Assembly: GCA_958405195.1 (NCBI GenBank)
Contig: CATYDM010000015.1
Coordinates: 1-41,808, forward strand
Reading direction: 5' to 3'
DNA: 41,808 nucleotides
DNA from: an uncultured Collinsella sp.
Lineage (GTDB): Bacteria; Actinomycetota; Coriobacteriia; Coriobacteriales; Coriobacteriaceae
Of this stretch, positions 1 to 8,720 are shown in pieces. The position numbers and the translations under genes are program-made. Each line of letters begins with the position of its first letter. The stretch's first letter is position 1. Below the pieces are notes generated by a model, which saw only the letters and a list, made by a program, of their open reading frames with translations, was not told the DNA's origin and ran no database searches.

Positions 1-48
1 CATCGGACTCCCTCCTGGACCCAGATTGGGTCCGAGATTTTGTCCGAG

Positions 49-370
49 GTCCCCACTTTCCCAAAGGCGCTCCAACGGGAAATTGCGTCCCATTATTCGG
101 TCAAGAAACGGGATGCATTTTCCCAATGAGAGTAAAACCGGAAAATGCATCCCACAATCAGCCCTCAAAGTGGGACGCCGTTTCCCAATGAGGCTCAAGC
201 GGAAAATGCATCCCGGAATTTGCGCTCAAAGTGGGATGCGGTTTCCGGTTGAGGGTCTAAGGGGAAAGTGCGTCCCAGAATCGACGCTTGAAATGGGATG
301 CAGTTTCCCGATGAGGCACTCGACGGAAAATACATCCCAGAAATGGCCTTTGAGCTGGGATAAGATTTCC
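49..370. repeat. Box array 1: alternating-orientation 14-bp boxes
   Basis: A non-coding tandem array fills the region upstream of the surface-protein gene. A box of the form GGGATGCANTTTCC occurs alternately forward and inverted. Box starts are near 77, 110, 140, 172, 201, 233, 263, 295, 325 and 357, with a degenerate one near 51. From 110 on, starts are separated by 29-30 bp and 32 bp in alternation, giving a 61-62 bp period. Adjacent facing boxes form hairpins; the 110-123 and 140-153 pair is a perfect 14-bp inverted repeat with a 16-nt loop. The period is not a multiple of three, so the open frames across it are not a repeat protein. The same boxes recur in two other places in this window. 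Confidence 0.9.
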
Positions 371-388
371 GCGGCATCTCGGATTCTC

Positions 389-467
389 AAAAATGAGACA
401 CGCCGTTGGCGAAAATGAGACACGTGATATCGGGCATCGGATGTATCATTTGCAAAAATGAGTCCAC
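389..467 (+). repeat. Three direct repeats upstream of surface-protein gene
   Basis: AAAAATGAGACACG at 389-402 recurs as AAAATGAGACACG at 412-424 and, less well, as AAAAATGAGTCCAC at 454-467. The last copy ends 27 bp before the start codon of the surface-protein gene, so the repeats may be regulator sites or part of its untranslated leader. No convincing -35/-10 pair was found here. Confidence 0.55.
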
Positions 468-493
468 TCCACTCGAATAAAGCGAGGTCCCTC

Positions 494-3400
494 ATGTACG
501 TTCCACACCCCCGTATCCGTAGGCTGTCGAAAATCCCGCTTGTTGGGACGGCGGCGCTTGCTGCGTTGATCGCCACGAGCGTCGCCTGCTTCACGGCCAC
601 GCCCCAGGTTGCCCAGGCGGCAGACGCGCCCGCAATCACCGATATGACCGAGCAGGATTATCAAGCCCTGGGTCTGGGCACGAGCGAGGACATTCCGGCC
701 GATACCGTTGGCCCCTATTCCACTGATACCCCCACGACGTTTGCCACGCGCAGCGAGGTCTATATGGCAGCTAACGGTAGCCATGGCAATCGCTACACTC
801 TGCGCGACAAGCTCGAGAACGTTGAGCGCGGTGACATTGGCGGCAGCAGCAAACTCACCGATGGCTATGGAAGTGTGTGGGGCGCCGCAAAGTTCTGGCA
901 AAACGTCAACAACTTCGATACGAACAGCGATCTCTACAAGCATAGCGACTACGGTGGCGGCACCTGGTCGTACCTAAGCAACAATGAGTCCTCAACAGTA
1001 CTCGCCAACGACAACAACGGTTTCTCGGGCATTCACGCCACGAGTGTTGAGTTCTGCAGCGACGCCAGCACGGGCAAAAAGAGCCGCGTTGCCGAGCTCC
1101 GTGCCTACGGCGACAGTTCCTCCACGACGATTGACGGCAAGTCATACGCCGGAAAGGTTGAGCTGGTCCTCTACTCGTTTAGCAACGGGCGTACGCGCAC
1201 TCTCGACACACACCTGCCGGTGACGGTCAACACTAATATGATGTACGAAGGCCGTTTTAAGTACCTGGATGCCGGTTACCTGCAAGAGCACGACGCCGTC
1301 TTTGATGTCGAGGCGGGCGATGTCGATGGCGACGGCGTCGACGAGCTTTTTGTCTACGCGGGCTGCTATGTCGACGAGAACGGCGTGCGCAAGGCTGTAG
1401 TCGACATGTATGACTTGGAGGGCGGCAACTGGAAGCAAAGCGTCGTCAAGATCGATGCCGGTAACGCCGCGGACTACACCACGCACAACAAGGGCGGGAA
1501 CGACTCCTGGACGCAGCTTCAGTCAGCTCCTGTCGTTTCGCTAGCGGCCGGCGACCTCGATCGCGATTTTTGCGATGACCTCGCCATCGTGGTCTCGGCA
1601 CCCTACGGCAAGAAGAATATTGATAAGTCGACGCATTGCGAGCTGTTTTCGTGGGATGCATCCAAGGGTGCGCTCGTCCATGTCGATGCTCTGGGCGACG
1701 CGGGCGCAATCTCCCTCTCCGCGAACGGCAAGACCATGGTCGCTGCGAATGCGACGTTCGGCACGTTTGCCGCCTACGATGAAGAAGGAAAGAAGACGGG
1801 TGAAACCGTCACGGGCCTTATTCTTGCGGGCTATGACTGGCAACGCAGCGCTTTTGATTACGGCGCTTCTGACGGCAGCAAGGGGCTGTACGGCGCGCTG
1901 TACCGCTACGCGTATTTTGACTCGGAGTCTGGCGAGTTCAAGCTTTCCGATTGTAAGGAATACAGAGACGGGCTCCTCGCCTCCTATGGGCTGATGCATG
2001 TGCCCAACAGCGCATGGAAGGATAGCGCTCAGGATAAGCGCTATCCGTGCACCTTGGCGCCTATTGCCCTTGCCACTGCCAACCTTGACGGCCTGTCCGA
2101 GCAGCTGGCGGTCGACGAGGTGCTCGTGGGCGGCGATGTGTTCCGCGACTTTGCCTGCAACACGGCACAGAGCGGGGCTCAGGGCTTGGGGTCCATGGTC
2201 GGAACCATGAGCATGAGCGGTCAGCAATACAACAGCAGCAACAAGCATGACCACAAGGGTATAGAGCAGGTGTGGATCAGCGACGTCAAGGCGGGCAGCG
2301 TCTCGGGTTCGGACCGCTATAACGAGAGCTTTATCGCCGTGGTGGGCAAGCACCGCGACGAGGACCTGCGCAAGAACGATGACTACTATTGGATGACCGC
2401 CTCGCATTTTTCGCTCGACGAGAACGGAAAGGTGCGCCGCGGCGAGGAGCAGGTGATTAGCGAGAGCAACCGTCGCGGCACTACCTACGGCACATTTATC
2501 TCGCTCGCGCTGCCCGATGTCGACAACGACAGCGTCAAGATCACGTACAAGGACCGCTACAAGGTCTATACCAACCCGCGCGTGCTTGCCGTGCTGCAGG
2601 ATGCGCCCTATGTTGAGGATCTGGAGCAGGCATACGGCTATCTGGTGTTGGGCGGCACGTCATACGGAGAGGAAAAGGGCACGGGGACATCCCAGGGCTA
2701 TACCATTGGCGCCGAGTTGGGCGTTGCCGTCGAGGTGCAGACCGGTCCGCCCCTGGTCGCGATGAATGCTTCAGTCGATTTTGCCGCCGAGGGATGCTAT
2801 GACTACCGGAGCGAGCGCACGGTCAGCGCAAGCGTAAGCTATGAGTCGCATGCCGGCGAGGGTGACAAGGCCGTGCTCTACACGATTCCGATGGTCTATT
2901 ACGAGTATGAGATCGAAAATGAGGAAACTGGTGGCAAGGGCGTGATGGCGGCGCCCGTGTCGCTCGGCGCGCAGACCTCGGTCGTTAATGTCGAGGCCTA
3001 TGACCGCATTGCCAAACAGCACAATATGACGCCGCTCAGCTACTTTTTGACCAACCGGTCGGGAGAACCCGGAACCTATCAAACGACGCTCAACGGCGAG
3101 ACTCCCGTTGGGGATTCCTTTGGCCTGGGCAAGCCTGGCGTAACGCGCGCCTACACGCACGATGGGTTTAACGGCGCCGCCGCGCAGTCGGGGGCGAGCA
3201 TTGAGCAGACCATCGAAGTCGAGGAGGGCAAGGAGCAGGAGCTCGAGCTCGGCTTGACGCTGAACGGCAGCGTTGTCATGGGCGCGAAGCTCGCAAAGCA
3301 CGAGTTGTTTGGCGGCCTGTGCTTTGGTGCCAACGCCGGCTTTACTACGGGTAACTCCTCGAGTGAATCGACCGAATACGGCGGCACCGTCGACAACCTG

Positions 3401-4582
3401 CCCGAGGCCGCGCAGGGCAAGTACGGTTTTGTGTGGCGTCTGGGCGTCAACGCGGTGGATGTCGACAAGTTCGAGGCAGACTCGGGCGACAAGCTCGGCA
3501 CCAAGGACACCGACCAGTTCTGGATCGTGGGCTATGACGTTAAGGACGTCGAGATGCCCGACGCGCCGGCCGTGACGGGCTTTACGGCAAACGCCGTCGA
3601 TTCGACCAGCGTTACGTTTAGCTGGGACGATGTACTCGCAAACAAGAGTGGCTTTAGCTACGGCGTGGGCATGCTGCAGAGCAATGCGGCGGATGCGGTC
3701 GTCAATAGCTGGAAGATTGCCGACAACACGCAGACCTCGCTCAAGTGGGATGGGCTGCAGCCCAATACGGAGTATCGATTCGCCATCGCCGCCGTTAAGA
3801 ATGGATCCACGACCGAAACAGGTATTCGCTCGGCAATCATCACGGTCAAGACCATGCCCGATGGCATGACGATGACCGTGAGCGGACCTGCGGCGGATGC
3901 TGCGGAGGGGTCGGATCTTGGATACGACTCTTCGGTTGAGCGCGCGGCGGGAAGCCACCTGACGCTCTCGGCGATTGGCCATGTGAAGCAACTCGGTGCC
4001 GACGATAGCGAAACAGGGCTGGCACCGACCTATATGTGGTACCGCAAGGGCCGCGGCGAGACAGAGTTTAAGCTCGTGGGTGCCGATGGCAACCTCGCGG
4101 CTGGAACGGCCTCAAAGCTCGAGATTGACCTGACCGCAGACGATGACGGTGCGCAGTATTACTGCCACGTGGGATACAACGACGTGGGCCTCGACACCGG
4201 CACGACGCTCGTGAATATCGAGGCCGAGGAGACGGCGCCCACAACGGTGAACGCCACCCCGATCCGCACGCGCCGCCTGTTCTCACAGGCAAGTGCGGGC
4301 GCCAAGAAGTTCCTGGACCATACGCTGGTAAACACCGCCGGCCCAACCGATTCCGAAGGCTCAAAGGACCCCGAGACTCCTGAGACCCCGACGAACCCGG
4401 ACAAGCCCAAGTCCGACAACGGAGCTAAGACCGACACCAAGGTCAAGACTACGACCACAGCGAAGAACCTCGCAAACACCGGCGACCAAACATTCGCCCT
4501 AGTCGCCACCGCAGCAGCAGCGGGAGCAACGCTCGTAGTGATAGCCCTCATCATGCTGATCAAGCGCCGCAAGACCCACTAG
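494..4582 (+). CDS. Large sortase-anchored surface protein with FG-GAP-like, FN3 and Ig-like segments
   Basis: A 1,362-residue secreted, wall-anchored protein of unknown ligand. The ATG at 494 is chosen because GAGG lies 6 bp upstream; an in-frame ATG at 458 has no such site. The N-terminus has basic residues, a hydrophobic stretch and an AQA-A type signal-peptidase site. Two calcium-loop-like FG-GAP/VCBS motifs are visible (GDVDGDGVDELF near residue 275 and GDLDRDFCDDLAIV near 355). Towards the C-terminus come an FN3-like segment (SVTFSW to EYRFAIAAVKNG) and an Ig-like segment ending in DDDGAQYYCHV. A Pro/Thr/Lys-rich stalk leads to LANTGD, a hydrophobic helix and a KRRK tail, a typical cell-wall sorting signal with Ala in place of Pro. 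No sortase gene is in the window. Adhesion or polymer binding is a guess; anchoring is well supported. Confidence 0.9.
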   Translation: MYVPHPRIRRLSKIPLVGTAALAALIATSVACFTATPQVAQAADAPAITDMTEQDYQALGLGTSEDIPADTVGPYSTDTPTTFATRSEVYMAANGSHGNRYTLRDKLENVERGDIGGSSKLTDGYGSVWGAAKFWQNVNNFDTNSDLYKHSDYGGGTWSYLSNNESSTVLANDNNGFSGIHATSVEFCSDASTGKKSRVAELRAYGDSSSTTIDGKSYAGKVELVLYSFSNGRTRTLDTHLPVTVNTNMMYEGRFKYLDAGYLQEHDAVFDVEAGDVDGDGVDELFVYAGCYVDENGVRKAVVDMYDLEGGNWKQSVVKIDAGNAADYTTHNKGGNDSWTQLQSAPVVSLAAGDLDRDFCDDLAIVVSAPYGKKNIDKSTHCELFSWDASKGALVHVDALGDAGAISLSANGKTMVAANATFGTFAAYDEEGKKTGETVTGLILAGYDWQRSAFDYGASDGSKGLYGALYRYAYFDSESGEFKLSDCKEYRDGLLASYGLMHVPNSAWKDSAQDKRYPCTLAPIALATANLDGLSEQLAVDEVLVGGDVFRDFACNTAQSGAQGLGSMVGTMSMSGQQYNSSNKHDHKGIEQVWISDVKAGSVSGSDRYNESFIAVVGKHRDEDLRKNDDYYWMTASHFSLDENGKVRRGEEQVISESNRRGTTYGTFISLALPDVDNDSVKITYKDRYKVYTNPRVLAVLQDAPYVEDLEQAYGYLVLGGTSYGEEKGTGTSQGYTIGAELGVAVEVQTGPPLVAMNASVDFAAEGCYDYRSERTVSASVSYESHAGEGDKAVLYTIPMVYYEYEIENEETGGKGVMAAPVSLGAQTSVVNVEAYDRIAKQHNMTPLSYFLTNRSGEPGTYQTTLNGETPVGDSFGLGKPGVTRAYTHDGFNGAAAQSGASIEQTIEVEEGKEQELELGLTLNGSVVMGAKLAKHELFGGLCFGANAGFTTGNSSSESTEYGGTVDNLPEAAQGKYGFVWRLGVNAVDVDKFEADSGDKLGTKDTDQFWIVGYDVKDVEMPDAPAVTGFTANAVDSTSVTFSWDDVLANKSGFSYGVGMLQSNAADAVVNSWKIADNTQTSLKWDGLQPNTEYRFAIAAVKNGSTTETGIRSAIITVKTMPDGMTMTVSGPAADAAEGSDLGYDSSVERAAGSHLTLSAIGHVKQLGADDSETGLAPTYMWYRKGRGETEFKLVGADGNLAAGTASKLEIDLTADDDGAQYYCHVGYNDVGLDTGTTLVNIEAEETAPTTVNATPIRTRRLFSQASAGAKKFLDHTLVNTAGPTDSEGSKDPETPETPTNPDKPKSDNGAKTDTKVKTTTTAKNLANTGDQTFALVATAAAAGATLVVIALIMLIKRRKTH

Positions 4583-4614
4583 TAGCCAGTCGAACATATC
4601 GACAACCCAAAAAG

Positions 4615-4647
4615 CCGGGTAGCCAAAAAACAGGCCACCCGGGTTTT
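4615..4647 (+). terminator. Intrinsic terminator of surface-protein gene
   Basis: CCGGGTAGCC (4615-4624) pairs with GGCCACCCGG (4633-4642) with one mismatch, and is followed by a short T run. It lies 33 bp after the stop codon. Confidence 0.8.
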
Positions 4648-4671
4648 CTGTTGAGTGGAGACTCCGCAAGC

Positions 4672-4963
4672 GGAAACTGCATCCCACAATTAGCGCCCGG
4701 AACGGGACACATTTTCCGTCAAGCCCTCATCCGGAAAATCCATCCCAGTTTGAGCGCCCAGACCGGGACGCACTTTCCCAAAGGGTCCTCAACGGGAAAC
4801 TGCGTCCCATAATTAGGCCGAGAAATGGGATGAACTTTCCCAATGAGAGCCAACCGGAAACCACGTCCCAGAATCAGCCCCCAAAGTGGGACGCACTTTC
4901 CCAATCGGGTCCCAAGCGGAAACTGCATCCCATTCCAGACAAGAATTCCGGGACACACTTTCC
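4672..4963. repeat. Box array 2: alternating-orientation 14-bp boxes
   Basis: Ten boxes of the same family as at 49-370 lie between the convergent surface-protein and LTA-synthase-like genes. Starts are near 4672, 4704, 4733, 4765, 4795, 4827, 4856, 4888, 4918 and 4950, so spacings run 32, 29, 32, 30, 32, 29, 32, 30, 32. Inverted copies read like GGAAACTGCATCCC and forward copies like GGGACGCACTTTCC. Linkers between the pairs are less conserved, although CCAATGAG and CAGAATCAGCC recur between this array and the first. Confidence 0.9.
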
Positions 4964-4973
4964 GCAAACAAAG

Positions 4974-4994
4974 AAGGCCACATAACGTGGCCTT
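4974..4994 (-). terminator. Distal copy of a twin AAGGCCAC hairpin
   Basis: AAGGCCAC and GTGGCCTT form a perfect 8-bp stem with a 5-nt loop. On the minus strand a T-rich stretch follows. It nearly copies the hairpin at 5102-5122, so it could be a back-up terminator for the minus-strand gene ending at 5200. Confidence 0.55.
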
Positions 4995-5101
4995 CAACTT
5001 ATATATGTTCGGCGATACACCCAAGACAAGCCACGCCCCAACATCAGGGCGTCTGTCCAGGCGGAGGCATATAAGGTTCATCGCGAGTTCCGCACGCAAA
5101 G

Positions 5102-5122
5102 AAGGCCACTTAATGTGGCCTT
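5102..5122 (-). terminator. Intrinsic terminator of LTA-synthase-like gene
   Basis: A perfect 8-bp stem (AAGGCCAC with GTGGCCTT, loop TTAAT) followed on the minus strand by TCTTTG lies about 80 bp past the stop codon at 5200. The region 4995-5199 holds this hairpin and nothing else I can identify. Confidence 0.65.
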
Positions 5123-5199
5123 CGTCTTGCGCAGGACTGTCCGAGCAGGGAACCTTACGTTCCGCGCCGTCCGGGTAGACGAACCGGGATACAGGCTCG

Positions 5200-7500
5200 C
5201 TACTTGATCTTGGTCGTACCCGGTGCCAGGTTGGGGTCGGTCTCGTTAGCCTCGGTCTGGAAGTGCTCGGTGTACACGTTCTTGCCGTCGCGGAACATCT
5301 CGTAGTACTGCATCTTGGCGTAATCTTCGCGCGCCTTGGTGGCGGCTGCGGCGGCGGCATCGTCACCGGTGACGTTGGAGGAAAGCGCCCAGCGCAGGCT
5401 GGCGTCCTCGTAGCCCACCGAGTTGATGGCGGGCAGCGACTCGCGCAGCGTCATGTGCGCTTTCTGGTAGTCGGTCAGCGGTGCGCCGATCAGCTGCATA
5501 AGCTGCGTGGACAGGTAGTTGGTGGACAGGTCGTCGACCTCGCTCGTCTGGTCGCAGCCGGCAACGTCGTAGTTGGCCCAGATGATGTAGTCGGTCTGCC
5601 ACAGACGTTCCTGGTGCGTGGCATCGTCCTCGCCGGTAAACCACTTGTCGTTGAACTTGGACGGGAAGAACGGCTGGTGGTCGCCCCAGAACACCACGAC
5701 TACCTTACGGTCGAGCTTGCTCAGGGCGTTGAGGAAGTAGCGAAGCGCCTGGTCGGACTGCTCGATGCACGAGACATACTCGTCGACATCGGAGAGCGTG
5801 CCGTCTTCGACGGTCTTGGCGTCCAGATCGGTCGTGTCGATATTCAGGTGCATCTGCTTATCGACCGGCAGCAGGCCCGTATCGTAGCCCGAGTGGTTCT
5901 GCATGGTCACGTCGAAGATAAACTGCGGATCGGCGTTCTGGTCGAGCAGCTCAAGAATCTTGTCGTAGGTAGCCTGGTCGGTCACCATGCCGCGCAGGGT
6001 GTCGGCTCCCTGGAAATCGTTGATGGACAGGAACTGGTCAAAGCCAAAGTCCTTGTAGACGTTCTCGCGGTTCCAGTTGGTCGCGTGGTTGGGGTGCATG
6101 GCCGTGGTGGAATAGCCGAGCGATTTGAACTGCTCTGCCAAGTTCCCGGTCGTTTCCATGTTGTAGATGGTGTAGGGGTACACGCCCGATCCCAGGTTGG
6201 CCATGGAGTTGCCGGTCATAAACTCAAACTCGGTATTGGCGGTACCGCCGCCGTAGGCACTCACGTAGAGCTTGCCGCGGCTGAGGCAGTTGGACAGGCT
6301 CTTAAAGTACTGCGGGCCCTCGTAGCCGGCGCGCATGTTCTGGTAGATCGACAGATCCGAGAAGGTCTCGTTCATGATGGCGATGACCGTGGGTTTCTCG
6401 CTGTCGAACTGCTCCTTTGCGGCGGCGCGCTCCTCGCTCTTGGCCGCGTCGGACTTGTCGTAGGCCTTGGCGTACTTTTTGAGCGTGGCCTTGGCATCGT
6501 CAACGGAGTAGTCGGCGGGTTTGGGCGGCTTGATGGACTGCGCTGCACTAATAAAGGCAGGCAGGTAGCCCTCGCGCCAGTAGCTCTCGAGCGGGCGCCA
6601 GGTGTAGACAGTGATGCCGAGGGTGCTGTAGTAGTCGATAAGCGTGACGTGCGCGGTCACGCCGCCCAAGCACAGCACGGCGACGAGCAGGTTGGTGAGC
6701 AGCATGCGCTTGGCATTGACAGCGCCCTTCTGACGGTGCGGTGCCACCAGACCGGCGTACTCGCACAGCAGCATGGCGATGGCGGTAAAGCCCATGGACA
6801 GCACGCAGAACAGCGAGATGGAGAAGGTGTAGCCGTTGCCGGCGACCGCGGCGGCGGTGGAGATGGCCGAAAGGTCGCCCGGCTGGATGGGCATGGATTT
6901 AAACGTGATGACGAAGAACTCGGCAATGCCTAGGACAAAGAGGGCAAAGGCCAGGACCGCGGGAGCTGCGCCGTGGCGCTGGAACAGGAAGAACAGACCG
7001 ACCATGAGCGTGGTGATGATGGCCCATTCGAGCAGGATGCACAGGGGGTAGACCCAGGTAAAGTCGTGGTTGGACGAGACCTCCATGCCCAGCAGCGCAA
7101 AGACGCCGGCGAGCAGCAGGCACAAGACGGCCGCGACGAGCGGTTTGCCCACGAAGGCGCCGCGCAGGCGGGCAAGCTTGCCGGTGGGGGCGGGGGCGTC
7201 GGGCTCGGCGAATGCAAAGACGCGCGGAGCGATGCGGTCGCGGGCGATGCTGGCCCAGGCGCAACCGGTGAGAATGGCATTGGTCAGGATGAGCATCACG
7301 AAGGCGAGCGGCTCGTTTTGGGCGACGAGACCAATAGCGCCCCAAATGGTCAAAAAGAGCTGGAACAGGCCGAAGGCGACGCTCCACCCAAGAGCGCTTT
7401 TGGCAACGGTGCCCGACTGAGCGCGAATGGCCTTGGCCTCGCGCAAAACAAGGTAGACGGTCGCCGCAAGACCGACGAGCGAGATGGCGGCAGCGAACAT
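5200..7500 (-). CDS. LTA synthase family membrane sulfatase / phosphoglycerol transferase
   Basis: A 766-residue polytopic membrane enzyme. The N-terminal 300 residues carry about eight hydrophobic helices, followed by an extracellular alkaline-phosphatase-fold sulfatase domain. Family hallmarks are NETF (metal-binding Glu, about residue 378), GGGTANTEFEF with the probable nucleophile Thr near 420, and WGDHQPFFP near the end. LtaS and MdoB-like enzymes transfer glycerol phosphate from phosphatidylglycerol to a polymer or glycan outside the membrane; which acceptor is used here cannot be told. Start: a GTG at 7515 extends the frame, but AGGAG sits 7 bp before the ATG at 7500, so I use that. 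It stands alone, convergent with the surface-protein gene and divergent from the nitroreductase. Confidence 0.88.
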   Translation of the reverse strand: MFAAAISLVGLAATVYLVLREAKAIRAQSGTVAKSALGWSVAFGLFQLFLTIWGAIGLVAQNEPLAFVMLILTNAILTGCAWASIARDRIAPRVFAFAEPDAPAPTGKLARLRGAFVGKPLVAAVLCLLLAGVFALLGMEVSSNHDFTWVYPLCILLEWAIITTLMVGLFFLFQRHGAAPAVLAFALFVLGIAEFFVITFKSMPIQPGDLSAISTAAAVAGNGYTFSISLFCVLSMGFTAIAMLLCEYAGLVAPHRQKGAVNAKRMLLTNLLVAVLCLGGVTAHVTLIDYYSTLGITVYTWRPLESYWREGYLPAFISAAQSIKPPKPADYSVDDAKATLKKYAKAYDKSDAAKSEERAAAKEQFDSEKPTVIAIMNETFSDLSIYQNMRAGYEGPQYFKSLSNCLSRGKLYVSAYGGGTANTEFEFMTGNSMANLGSGVYPYTIYNMETTGNLAEQFKSLGYSTTAMHPNHATNWNRENVYKDFGFDQFLSINDFQGADTLRGMVTDQATYDKILELLDQNADPQFIFDVTMQNHSGYDTGLLPVDKQMHLNIDTTDLDAKTVEDGTLSDVDEYVSCIEQSDQALRYFLNALSKLDRKVVVVFWGDHQPFFPSKFNDKWFTGEDDATHQERLWQTDYIIWANYDVAGCDQTSEVDDLSTNYLSTQLMQLIGAPLTDYQKAHMTLRESLPAINSVGYEDASLRWALSSNVTGDDAAAAAATKAREDYAKMQYYEMFRDGKNVYTEHFQTEANETDPNLAPGTTKIK

Positions 7501-7713
7501 GCTGAGACTCCTCACAAACTAAAACCTACGAAAGCGGGGGTTTACCCGATTGTTACCAAGATATGCGCCGCAATTGGTGTCTGCGCACAACAACCAGCCA
7601 TATTAACGCGCACGTGTGGCGGTGTGGCGCAATGTAGTGGCGACCTGCGCGATAATGGACGGGAATTACACGGAAACGTAAAGGCTTCTTAAAGAATTAG
7701 CGAGGATGAGGCG

Positions 7714-8562
7714 ATGAACGAGCAGGTTTGCACCAAGGCTGTGGATACGTGTGGCTATCCGGTCGAGACCACGGGCAATGCGGTGCTGGACACGTTGGAG
7801 CACCGTTCCTCCACGCGTGCCTTCGCGCGTGATGACGACGATCGTCCCGTGGCGGTGACCGACGAGCAGCGGGCGGCGATTCTGCATGCGGCGAGCCGTG
7901 CGCCGTCGGCAGGCGCCATGATGATGTATTCCATCGTGAGCATTCGCGAGCAGGCTACGCTGGATCGTCTGGTCGACCTGTGCGACCACCAGCCCATGAT
8001 CGCCAAGGCGCCCTGGGCACTAATATTTGTGGTCGATTATGCCAAGTGGATCGATCTGTTTGAGCACGTGGGCTGCTTTGAGCCCGAGTTTGTCGAGCGC
8101 ACGGGTAAGGCGCCCCGCCGCGCGCCGGGTTTGGGCGACTTTGCCATCGCGGCCCAGGACGCCGTGATCGCCGCACAAAACGCCGTGGTTGCCGCCGAGG
8201 CTCTGGGCCTGGGGAGCTGCTATATCGGTGATATCGTCGAGAATGCCGAGGAAGTTGCCGAGCTGCTCGGTCTGCCGCTCTATACCATGCCGCTGTCGAT
8301 GCTCATCATCGGCACGCCCCGTAAGGAGCGTCCGGCCATTGCGCATCCTGTGGTGAACCTGGTGCACGAGGAGCGCTACTGCCGCGCCGATGCTGCGACC
8401 ATGGACGCGCAGGTGGCCGAGATGGACGCGATGTTTCGCCCGCATGCCCGCGAGGTGGGCGAGCGCGTGGTGGATATCTACACCCGCAAACACACGAGTC
8501 CCTTTATGGCCGAGATGAGCCGATCCATGGAATGGTGGTTCAAAAACTGGCTTGGAAAATGA
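7714..8562 (+). CDS. Nitroreductase family protein
   Basis: A 282-residue FMN-dependent nitroreductase-fold protein, expected to reduce nitro groups, quinones or similar electrophiles with NAD(P)H. The N-terminal HRSSTRAF motif is the usual FMN phosphate-binding segment. SRAPSAGAMMMY follows, and AAQNAVVAAEALGLGSCYIGDI in the second half is the typical helix-plus-glycine segment. A roughly 60-residue C-terminal tail (to WWFKNWLGK) is longer than in minimal family members and could cover the active site. GAGGATGAGG lies just upstream of ATG 7714. The gene is monocistronic and is followed by a palindromic repeat. Substrate unknown. Confidence 0.88.
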   Translation: MNEQVCTKAVDTCGYPVETTGNAVLDTLEHRSSTRAFARDDDDRPVAVTDEQRAAILHAASRAPSAGAMMMYSIVSIREQATLDRLVDLCDHQPMIAKAPWALIFVVDYAKWIDLFEHVGCFEPEFVERTGKAPRRAPGLGDFAIAAQDAVIAAQNAVVAAEALGLGSCYIGDIVENAEEVAELLGLPLYTMPLSMLIIGTPRKERPAIAHPVVNLVHEERYCRADAATMDAQVAEMDAMFRPHAREVGERVVDIYTRKHTSPFMAEMSRSMEWWFKNWLGK

Positions 8563-8564
8563 CG

Positions 8565-8597
8565 AATGTGACAAAGGGACAGTTCCTTTGTCACATT
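8565..8597. repeat. Short palindrome, ACAAAGGG family (copy 1)
   Basis: An almost perfect palindrome with outer arms AATGTGACAAAGG and CCTTTGTCACATT, starting 2 bp after the nitroreductase stop codon. One of seven complete copies in the window, all intergenic. There is no clear T run, so it is not a textbook terminator. Confidence 0.85.
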
Positions 8598-8679
8598 CCA
8601 TATCGCGGCGGTGGCCTAAAGGCCGTATAAATGTTTATCTAGCTGGGAAAACAGTGCATTAAAACATGGACCGATTACC

Positions 8680-8685
8680 TATAAT
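8680..8685 (+). promoter_or_regulatory. Candidate -10 box for kup
   Basis: A perfect TATAAT lies 35 bp upstream of the kup start codon. The matching -35 region is weak (TGCATT at 19-bp spacing), so the call rests mainly on the -10 hexamer and its position. Confidence 0.45.
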
Positions 8686-8720
8686 CCCTTCGAACATTAA
8701 AGTTGGGAGGAAACCGGCTT

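Noticed and set aside
49..370. CRISPR array
   Set aside because: Boxes alternate in orientation, vary in sequence and have semi-conserved linkers rather than unique spacers; no cas genes are present.
26..639. Open frames across the first box array, with repeating GMHFP/KCIPQS-like peptides
   Set aside because: The peptide repeats only reflect the DNA boxes. The unit is 61-62 bp, not a multiple of three, and frames break between units. No ribosome-binding site fits.
5263..6933. 556-codon open frame on the plus strand opposite the LTA-synthase-like gene
   Set aside because: Antisense shadow of a GC-rich gene. The translation is Val/Gly/Leu-rich low complexity with no motifs.
8598..8720. c-di-AMP riboswitch upstream of kup
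   Set aside because: The leader is only about 120 bp, part of it occupied by promoter and palindrome, and no ydaO-type conserved segments are visible.
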